Shown: positions 1 through 3,563 of the stretch, in pieces | How positions within the stretch are numbered: the stretch's first letter is position 1 | Layout of the letters: each line of letters opens with the position of its first letter | Assembly: GCA_001822215.1 (NCBI GenBank) | Contig: MHQD01000025.1 | Coordinates: 955 to 8,720, forward strand | DNA: 7,766 bases | Direction of reading: 5' to 3' | Origin: Candidatus Sungbacteria bacterium RIFCSPHIGHO2_01_FULL_50_25 | GTDB taxonomy: Bacteria; Patescibacteriota; Minisyncoccia; Sungbacterales; HO2-52-23 | Translations under genes and position numbers: made by a program | The notes under the pieces: generated by a model | What the model saw: only the letters and a program-made list of their open reading frames with translations | Database searches by the model: none | Told to the model about the DNA's origin: nothing

Positions 1-42
1 CTTGCGGAGCTTGTAATAGGGGTTCGATTCCTCTCGAGCGCG
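1..42 (+). tRNA. tRNA 3' part, probably tRNA-Arg(GCG), 5' end outside window
   Basis: The T arm is clear: stem AGGGG (18-22), loop TTCGATT (23-29), stem CCTCT (30-34). The acceptor 3' strand CGAGCGC (35-41) and discriminator G42 follow. No CCA is encoded; the next bases are TTG. Working back from the T arm, a 4-nt variable loop (14-17), an anticodon-stem 3' strand GCTTG (9-13) and a loop TTGCGGA (2-8) put anticodon GCG at 4-6. G37, A38 and discriminator G are compatible with an arginine tRNA reading CGC/CGU. A different variable-loop length would give TGC (Ala), but G73 and G37 argue against that. The D arm and the 5' acceptor strand lie before the window, so amino-acid identity is inferred; the tRNA tail itself is well supported. 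Confidence 0.75.
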
Positions 43-44
43 TT

Positions 45-85
45 GTCATGATAAAGGCACCACTTTGTGGTGGTTTTATCATGAC
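45..85 (+). terminator. long hairpin, likely tRNA terminator
   Basis: Outer arms GTCATGATAAA (45-55) and TTTATCATGAC (75-85) are perfectly complementary. Inside them CACCAC (58-63) pairs with GTGGTG (67-72) around a TTT loop. The inner hairpin is followed by GTTTT, as in an intrinsic terminator, and preceded by AAAGG, so it could work in both directions. It begins 3 nt after the tRNA, which fits a role in ending that transcript. A half copy occurs at 298-325. Confidence 0.7.
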
Positions 86-102
86 TATATTGTTTTGATG
101 GA

Positions 103-113
103 AGGAATCGAAC
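103..113 (-). repeat. inverted copy of the tRNA T-arm segment
   Basis: AGGAATCGAAC is the exact reverse complement of GTTCGATTCCT in the tRNA T arm (22-32). The flanking bases do not make a T stem, so this is an inverted fragment and not a second tRNA. It is only 11 bp long, but it sits in a cluster of direct copies of the same segment. Confidence 0.5.
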
Positions 114-118
114 GGGGA

Positions 119-146
119 GTACCGAGTGAATGTCTTCACTCGGTAC
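119..146. repeat. perfect 12-bp stem hairpin
   Basis: GTACCGAGTGAA (119-130) and TTCACTCGGTAC (135-146) pair perfectly around the 4-nt loop TGTC. There is no T tract after it, so it is not an obvious terminator. It belongs to the hairpin cluster between the tRNA tail copies. Confidence 0.75.
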
Positions 147-154
147 GAACCCAG

Positions 155-180
155 GATTTTGCCTGTCGGAAGGCAAAATC
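155..180. repeat. 10-bp stem hairpin abutting a tRNA-tail copy
   Basis: GATTTTGCCT (155-164) pairs perfectly with AGGCAAAATC (171-180) around the 6-nt loop GTCGGA. Its last two bases are the first two of the second tRNA-tail copy (179-197), so hairpin and repeat are directly joined. Confidence 0.7.
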
Positions 181-198
181 GATTCCTCTCGAGCGCGT
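179..198 (+). repeat. second copy of the tRNA 3' end
   Basis: TCGATTCCTCTCGAGCGCG (179-197) is identical over 19 bases to tRNA positions 24-42, and the following T also matches. The upstream bases (CAAAA) cannot form the T-stem 5' strand, so this is a tail fragment and not a functional tRNA. Duplicated tRNA 3' ends are typical of attachment-site halves left by integrating elements. No integrase gene is visible in the window. Confidence 0.75.
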
Positions 199-202
199 CT
201 GG

Positions 203-238
203 ATAACAAAACACGACTTTAAAGTCGTGTTTTGTTAT
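203..238. terminator. perfect 36-bp palindrome, terminator-like on both strands
   Basis: ATAACAAAACACGACTTT (203-220) is followed without a gap by its exact reverse complement (221-238). The core ACACGACTTTAAAGTCGTGT is bounded by AAAA upstream and TTTT downstream, the layout of a bidirectional intrinsic terminator. It follows the second tRNA-tail copy by 5 nt, mirroring how the hairpin at 45-85 follows the tRNA. Confidence 0.7.
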
Positions 239-258
239 ACTTATTTGTATCAGAAGAA

Positions 259-325
259 TCGATTCCCCTGCCTGCGCAGGCAGGTCTCGAGCGCGTAGTC
301 ATGATAAGGGCATCACTTTGTGGTG
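259..325 (+). repeat. third copy of the tRNA 3' end plus adjacent terminator arm
   Basis: TCGATTCC (259-266) and TCTCGAGCGCGT (285-296) are the two halves of the tRNA tail, separated by an inserted palindrome. Positions 294-325 then match 41-72 with only 3 differences in 32 bases (T44/A297, A55/G308, C60/T313). The duplication therefore covers the end of the tRNA and the first part of its terminator hairpin. The right arm of that hairpin is missing, and a different repeat starts at 325. Confidence 0.75.
267..284. repeat. 18-bp perfect palindrome inserted in the third tRNA-tail copy
   Basis: CCTGCCTGCGCAGGCAGG is its own reverse complement. It sits exactly between TCGATTCC and TCTCGAGCGCG, which are contiguous in the other two copies. 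Removing it restores the repeat unit exactly. No obvious target duplication is visible. It resembles short palindromic intergenic elements found in many bacteria; the precise family is not identified. Confidence 0.75.
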
Positions 326-352
326 AGCGAAGTTGAACTAAGTCGAAGTGGG
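325..352 (-). repeat. intergenic repeat of the CACTTCGACT type, copy 1
   Basis: Read on the minus strand, this stretch is CACTTCGACT, then TTC, ACT and GCTC blocks. It agrees with 1592-1619 (plus strand) at 20 of 28 positions, including a 10-base exact core. The two copies flank the membrane-protein gene in opposite orientation. The end of the element overlaps the GTG at 320 and the frame upstream of 401, one reason not to start the gene at 320. Confidence 0.55.
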
Positions 353-400
353 AAATTTTTTTATATAAATTTAGTCAGCAAAACTTTTAAATTTAGAAAA

Positions 401-1348
401 ATGCAACCTCACCGTAATACATTTATTCAAAAAATAATCCTTAGTCTAGCACTTGGATACATTTTTTTCTTTTTCGGCGAGAGGGTTTTTTGGTCATTTC
501 CGCACCCAGGCGACACACTGATCTCGAATTTCTTCGGCTGGCTTCTCTATTCTTACAGCGCCTATCTGACACTGATCGTAATTGAGCATTTCCGCGTGCG
601 TACCTGGTGGGCCGTGTTTCTTGCCGGGGCATTTTTCGGCTGGCTTACGGAAGGTGTTATTGCCATGACACTTTTTGGCGGCGAGGGCCAGCTACCTTTT
701 CCAATCGGGATTTCTTGGACCGGCCTTGCGTGGCACGCGCTCATTGACGTCTTTATCGGCTGGTACCTTGTCATGATGTTTTTGAACGGGAATCATTATA
801 AAAAGATCACTTTTTTTTCAATCGCACTTGGTATATTTTGGGGGGTGTGGTCCCTTGCGTGGGCACTTGAAACTCCTCCAATCGCTACAACACCTGATGT
901 CTATCTCCTTCACGGTCTTGTCGCTACTATCCTTCTCTCTGTAAGTTACTATCTCTTCTCCAAATTTCGGCCTGCCGAGTTTGCGAGTTCGCGCTGGGAG
1001 AAAATCGGTCTTGCCATACCAGTGCTTGCATTCTTTATGTTTGTAACGATTCCTGCGGTCGGTCTTTTTGCGGCCGTACTTCCCGTGCTCTTTGGTGCTT
1101 TGTATTTTGCACTTAAGAAGAATCGTGATCGTGAAACAGCGGCAAATGTTCTTGAGTCCCTATTCGAACGGCCAAAGATTCGGAGCTATTTCCCGTTGTT
1201 TTTATCCCCAATCATTGCGGCGCTCATCTACAATTCAGGTCTTGCGTTGCCAACAAATTTTATTATCATGGGTATCACAGCACCTCTGGGCTTCATTTTC
1301 CTTGGCATCGCTTTATACAAAACATTCAGGAGATCGGTCGTTATGTAG
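401..1348 (+). CDS. polytopic membrane protein of unknown function
   Basis: I do not recognise the family. The protein is 315 residues from ATG 401 and has about ten hydrophobic segments, near residues 10-26, 42-62, 68-90, 104-128, 136-155, 165-187, 202-218, 219-238, 265-283 and 284-306. There is no cleavable signal peptide. Short loops carry charged residues, and the C-terminus ends KTFRRSVVM, probably cytoplasmic. Conserved-looking polar residues inside or beside membrane segments are E62, H63, E84, W111-H112, D116 and E157, which could line a substrate or ion path; this is inference. The frame is open upstream to GTG 320, but that part overlaps repeat sequence, so ATG 401 is preferred. No good Shine-Dalgarno precedes it. 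An AT-rich TATAAA at 364-369 could be a -10 box, but no matching -35 was found. It appears to be a single-gene unit. A small transporter or membrane enzyme is equally possible. Confidence 0.8.
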   Translation: MQPHRNTFIQKIILSLALGYIFFFFGERVFWSFPHPGDTLISNFFGWLLYSYSAYLTLIVIEHFRVRTWWAVFLAGAFFGWLTEGVIAMTLFGGEGQLPFPIGISWTGLAWHALIDVFIGWYLVMMFLNGNHYKKITFFSIALGIFWGVWSLAWALETPPIATTPDVYLLHGLVATILLSVSYYLFSKFRPAEFASSRWEKIGLAIPVLAFFMFVTIPAVGLFAAVLPVLFGALYFALKKNRDRETAANVLESLFERPKIRSYFPLFLSPIIAALIYNSGLALPTNFIIMGITAPLGFIFLGIALYKTFRRSVVM

Positions 1349-1465
1349 TAAGCGGGTAATTTTTCCCATGCTTGAAATTGGCGATCTATTATGTGGGATT
1401 TACCGCCAAGAAAAACTTGTGGTTCGATATACTCACCATAATGAGTGAAGTCAAAGGGAAATTGT

Positions 1466-1576
1466 CCCCGCACCAATCCCGAATGCGTTTCGTTCTAAAA
1501 TCTGAATTTATCCCGCGGTATCGCCTTCGGCTCACTCCAATTTATCACAGGAGTTTTGTAGAGGATTGGTACGGGG
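1466..1576. repeat. long-range inverted repeat (fold-back)
   Basis: The left arm 1466-1479 (CCCCGCACCAATCC) and right arm 1563-1576 (GGATTGGTACGGGG) are complementary at 13 of 14 positions. Further in, TCTA (1494-1497) pairs with TAGA (1559-1562), and short A/T and CT/AG runs continue the stem. The interior holds a direct repeat AATTTATC (1505-1512 and 1539-1546) around CCGCGG and GCCTTCGGC. It could be a small non-autonomous element or a structured RNA; no known RNA family was recognised. Confidence 0.5.
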
Positions 1577-1591
1577 CAAGCATCGGTGCGG

Positions 1592-1619
1592 TTCACTTCG
1601 ACTCCCTTCGACTCTGCTC
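1592..1619 (+). repeat. intergenic repeat of the CACTTCGACT type, copy 2
   Basis: CTTCGACTC occurs twice, ten bases apart (1596-1604 and 1606-1614). The unit matches the reverse complement of 325-352 at 20 of 28 positions. Similar CTTCGACT/GCTCAGGACAAG-like strings are common intergenic repeats in environmental genomes. The downstream GCTCG (1616-1620) pairs with CGAGC (1638-1642). Confidence 0.55.
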
Positions 1620-1678
1620 GGGACAAGTCGCTCAGTACGAGCCGCCGCATTTTCTTTATTTCGCGGGGGCTTTCCTCG

Positions 1679-1729
1679 TCCCGAGCTTGTCGAGGGGCGA
1701 AATGCGCCTGCCCTGAATTTATTGAAGGG
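1679..1729 (+). repeat. two degenerate GAGCTTGTCGA-type repeat units
   Basis: Unit one, TCCCGAGCTTGTCGAGGGG (1679-1697), and unit two, CCCTGAATTTATTGAAGGG (1711-1729), agree at 12 of 19 positions, and all seven differences are transitions. CCTCG (1674-1678) can pair with CGAGG (1691-1695), and ATTTCGC (1658-1664) with GCGAAAT (1697-1703), giving a larger hairpin around unit one. The class resembles the widespread CCTGAGCTTGTCGAAGG intergenic repeat. Confidence 0.55.
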
Positions 1730-1763
1730 TTCGAACTAATTCAAGAATATCGCGTCACAATGT

Positions 1764-1800
1764 AAAATCCTCCCCTGACGTAACGTCATAGGAGGATTTT
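1764..1800 (+). terminator. intrinsic terminator, probably bidirectional
   Basis: AAAATCCTCC (1764-1773) pairs perfectly with GGAGGATTTT (1791-1800). An inner stem TGACG (1776-1780) pairs with CGTCA (1784-1788). The A-run and T-run at the two ends make it usable on both strands. It lies 415 bases after the membrane gene and directly before the next promoter, insulating the two genes. Confidence 0.8.
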
Positions 1801-1801
1801 G

Positions 1802-1830
1802 TTGACAGAGATTTCAAAAAAATGTATCTT
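1802..1830 (+). promoter_or_regulatory. sigma-70-type promoter for the gene at 1858
   Basis: A perfect -35 box TTGACA (1802-1807) is followed after 17 nt by TATCTT (1825-1830), a 4-of-6 match to the -10 consensus. This predicts a start near 1837 and a 5' leader of about 20 nt holding the Shine-Dalgarno AGGAGG (1847-1852). The -35 box begins one base after the T-run of the preceding terminator. No operator-like repeat lies between the boxes. Confidence 0.7.
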
Positions 1831-1857
1831 CTCTTTTAGCTCACATAGGAGGCGGAT

Positions 1858-2379
1858 ATGGCGTACTGCGATATGTGCGGAGATCAAAAGGCTGTTTTTC
1901 CACCGGAGCGGATCCGCGTATTCATTCCAAGTCTCGGCGTTTCTCCGACGGTGTCACCCTTGTCACACTCATGTGCGGCGTGTACGGAGAAAGTGTTTCT
2001 TGAACGCTTTAGCATTATTCCTTCGGGCCTTCTTGTGCGGGTCGGCGAGAGCGTGTCTGTCAGCTGGGAAACGTATGTGCGGTTCAGGCGCAGCGCCTAT
2101 CGCGATGACGGCGATATATACAATCGGGCGAATGCGGTGCTGTTGATGCTCGGCGTGTTCACACATGAAAGAAACGGCAATTGGGAGATTCAATCGGGGC
2201 ACGCAAGCTTGAATCCGGAATCAGTCATTGGCACGCTTTACTTTACGAGCCGTGTCTATGCGATCGCATTTGCCAGAGAGGCGCTTTTTGGTGCCGAATA
2301 TTGGTGGTTCATTTTCCAGTATGGCGACCTCATAACACGCGAGGAAATCTTCGCAACACAAAAACTGGTTCTTGCATGA
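1858..2379 (+). CDS. orphan 173-residue protein with two CxxC pairs
   Basis: I do not recognise a family. The start is well fixed: ATG 1858 lies 5 nt after AGGAGG (1847-1852) and downstream of a good promoter. The N-terminal 45 residues hold C4-x2-C7 and C39-x2-C42, a four-cysteine arrangement suited to one zinc ion; zinc binding is inferred. Residues 46-75 are mixed and hydrophobic, and 76-90 are charged (RFRRSAYRDDGDIYNR). Residues 91-173 look like a small folded alpha/beta domain with aromatic residues (EYWWFIFQY, 147-155) and an amphipathic C-terminus (LITREEIFATQKL). There is no signal peptide or clear membrane helix, so it is probably cytoplasmic. It appears to be a one-gene transcription unit, with its own promoter and a terminator overlapping its stop codon. 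A nucleic-acid-binding or regulatory role is possible, but nothing in the sequence establishes it. Confidence 0.8.
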   Translation: MAYCDMCGDQKAVFPPERIRVFIPSLGVSPTVSPLSHSCAACTEKVFLERFSIIPSGLLVRVGESVSVSWETYVRFRRSAYRDDGDIYNRANAVLLMLGVFTHERNGNWEIQSGHASLNPESVIGTLYFTSRVYAIAFAREALFGAEYWWFIFQYGDLITREEIFATQKLVLA

Positions 2380-2395
2380 GCCGGTTATTTTTTTT
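2363..2395 (+). terminator. intrinsic terminator between convergent genes
   Basis: AACTGGTTC (2363-2371) pairs with GAGCCGGTT (2378-2386) in nine pairs, three of them G-U, around loop TTGCAT; A and eight T follow (2388-2395). The stem includes the last codons and stop of the 1858-2379 gene and overlaps the enolase stop (2385-2387). On the minus strand two pairs become A-C mismatches, but TTTTT follows the hairpin there too, so it may weakly end the enolase operon as well. Confidence 0.75.
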
Positions 2396-3563
2396 CGAAG
2401 CGCTCAATCTCGAGGAGCCGGTTATATTTCGCAGTGCGCTCCCCTCGCGCCGGCGCGCCAAGCTTAATTCCGTCGGCGCCCGCGCCGTAGGCGAAGTCCG
2501 CGATGAAATCGTCGTTTGTCTCTCCGCTCCGATGGGACGCAACGACGAGCCATCCGGCTTTTTTTGCGAAGCGAACCGCGCGGATCGCTTCTGTCACCGT
2601 GCCGATCTGGTTCGGTTTTATGATGACGGCGTTAATCGAGTTTTTCAGTTTTGCTTCCATCATTCGTTTTATATTCGTGACCGTGAGATCATCGCCCGCA
2701 ATGCGGGTCTTCACTCTTTGGTCTTTTGCGAGCGCGGCGAATGCTTCCCACTCATTTTCTCCGAACGGGTCTTCGAGATACCACAGGCCATATTTTCCTA
2801 TCATTTTCCGATATACCGCATGAAGGGATTTTTCCGAAGCTTCTATATTCGATGCCGCGGCGTCAAGGCCGAGGTCTATTTTTTGTGAGAATCCGGCGGC
2901 GCGAGCCGCGGCGCGTATCGCGCGAAACGGTTCAAGATCATCCGTGAAATTCGGCGCGTATCCGCCTTCATCGCCAATATTTCGCGCGGACGCGCCTTTT
3001 TGTTTCTCAACATAATCTCCGAGCGCGCGATAGACCGCGCATCCGATTTCAATCGAGCGCACTATGGTTTTTGCGCGGGGGATTACGAGGTATTCCTGGA
3101 ATCGGATGCTGTTTCCGGCGTGGAGTCCTCCGTTTATTACGTTTATATATAGGCGCGGCGGCGCGTGCGGCGTTCGAAATCTGCCGATCGTCCGCAGGTG
3201 CTTCCAAAGGGGAATATCTAGGTACGCGGCGCCCGCGCGCGCGACCGCAATCGAAACCGCAAGGATTGCATTTGCGCCGAGGCGGGATTTTTGAGGAGTT
3301 CCGTCAAGGGATATAAGGATGCCGTCGATCGCTTTTTGATTGCATGGGTTTTCCCCTTTGAGTCTCGGCGAGATTATGCGTTCGATTGCGCGCCTTGCGC
3401 GCGCGGCAGAGACATTGTGCGCTTCGTAGGATCCGATGCTTTTCCCCTGCGGGACTGACGCTGGAAATGTGCTGCCGTCTGAGAGCGTGACGAGCGCTTC
3501 GATTGTCCACTCGCCCCTCGAGTCGAGGATCGCGCGGGCTTTTATTTTTGAAATGGGAATCAT
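2385..3563 (-). CDS. eno: enolase (phosphopyruvate hydratase), compact and divergent
   Basis: It interconverts 2-phosphoglycerate and phosphoenolpyruvate in the cytoplasm (EC 4.2.1.11). Family motifs appear in order: AILDSRG (11-17), a mobile loop at 37-46, NVINGGLHAGN (141-151), QE (156-157), NIGDEGGYAPN (195-205), LGLDAAAS (231-238), LEDPF (263-267), AGDDL (289-293), IIKPNQIG (314-321), SHRSGET (343-349) and GIKLG (365-369). By alignment to the family, magnesium ligands D234, E264 and D291 and catalytic residues E157, E199, K316 and K367 are all present, as is H148. It is therefore probably active. Two oddities: at 392 residues it is shorter than the usual 420-430, lacking part of the loop after residue 238 and the C-terminal tail. 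The catalytic loop usually written SGASTG reads QGKSIG (39-44), keeping the metal-binding serine (S42) but changing its neighbours. It is the last gene of the operon. Its ATG overlaps the upstream stop (ATGA), and GGAGG lies too far upstream to be its ribosome site, which suggests translational coupling. Confidence 0.95.
   Translation of the reverse strand: MIPISKIKARAILDSRGEWTIEALVTLSDGSTFPASVPQGKSIGSYEAHNVSAARARRAIERIISPRLKGENPCNQKAIDGILISLDGTPQKSRLGANAILAVSIAVARAGAAYLDIPLWKHLRTIGRFRTPHAPPRLYINVINGGLHAGNSIRFQEYLVIPRAKTIVRSIEIGCAVYRALGDYVEKQKGASARNIGDEGGYAPNFTDDLEPFRAIRAAARAAGFSQKIDLGLDAAASNIEASEKSLHAVYRKMIGKYGLWYLEDPFGENEWEAFAALAKDQRVKTRIAGDDLTVTNIKRMMEAKLKNSINAVIIKPNQIGTVTEAIRAVRFAKKAGWLVVASHRSGETNDDFIADFAYGAGADGIKLGAPARGERTAKYNRLLEIERFEKK

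Larger units (their letters stand above)
1349..1763. other. non-coding, repeat-rich spacer
   Basis: No credible gene is present on either strand. The open frames here cross repeats, run antisense into the membrane gene, or lack ribosome sites. Contents in order: a possible imperfect hairpin just after the membrane gene (GCGGGTAA at 1352-1359 with TTACCGC at 1400-1406, and TCCC at 1364-1367 with GGGA at 1395-1398); a fold-back at 1466-1576; a CTTCGACTC repeat at 1592-1619; a GCTCG/CGAGC hairpin at 1616-1642; and two GAGCTTGTCGA-type units at 1679-1729. No strong terminator for the membrane gene is visible before the one at 1764-1800. Confidence 0.7.

Noticed and set aside
65..298. A 77-codon open frame across the tRNA-tail repeats
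   Set aside because: It runs through hairpins and tRNA fragments, has no ribosome site, and its codons are dictated by the repeats.
43..325. CRISPR array or integron attC array in the repeat cluster
   Set aside because: Spacing is irregular (155 and 80 bp), the repeats are tRNA tails, and no attC core sites or cas or integrase genes are present.
320..400. GTG 320 as the start of the membrane protein
   Set aside because: The added 27 residues are encoded by intergenic repeat sequence and are unlike the hydrophobic protein that follows; ATG 401 is the better start.
1228..1476. Minus-strand open frame whose upstream part reads protein-like (for example FPFDFTHYGEYIEPQ)
   Set aside because: It starts at TTG without a ribosome site and continues antisense into the membrane gene. 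It might be a relic of a gene, but there is no family match to support that.
1372..1716. Plus-strand 114-codon frame in the repeat-rich spacer
   Set aside because: Its second half translates the CTTCGACT/GAGCTTGTCGA repeats, a usual source of false genes, and its start lacks a ribosome site.
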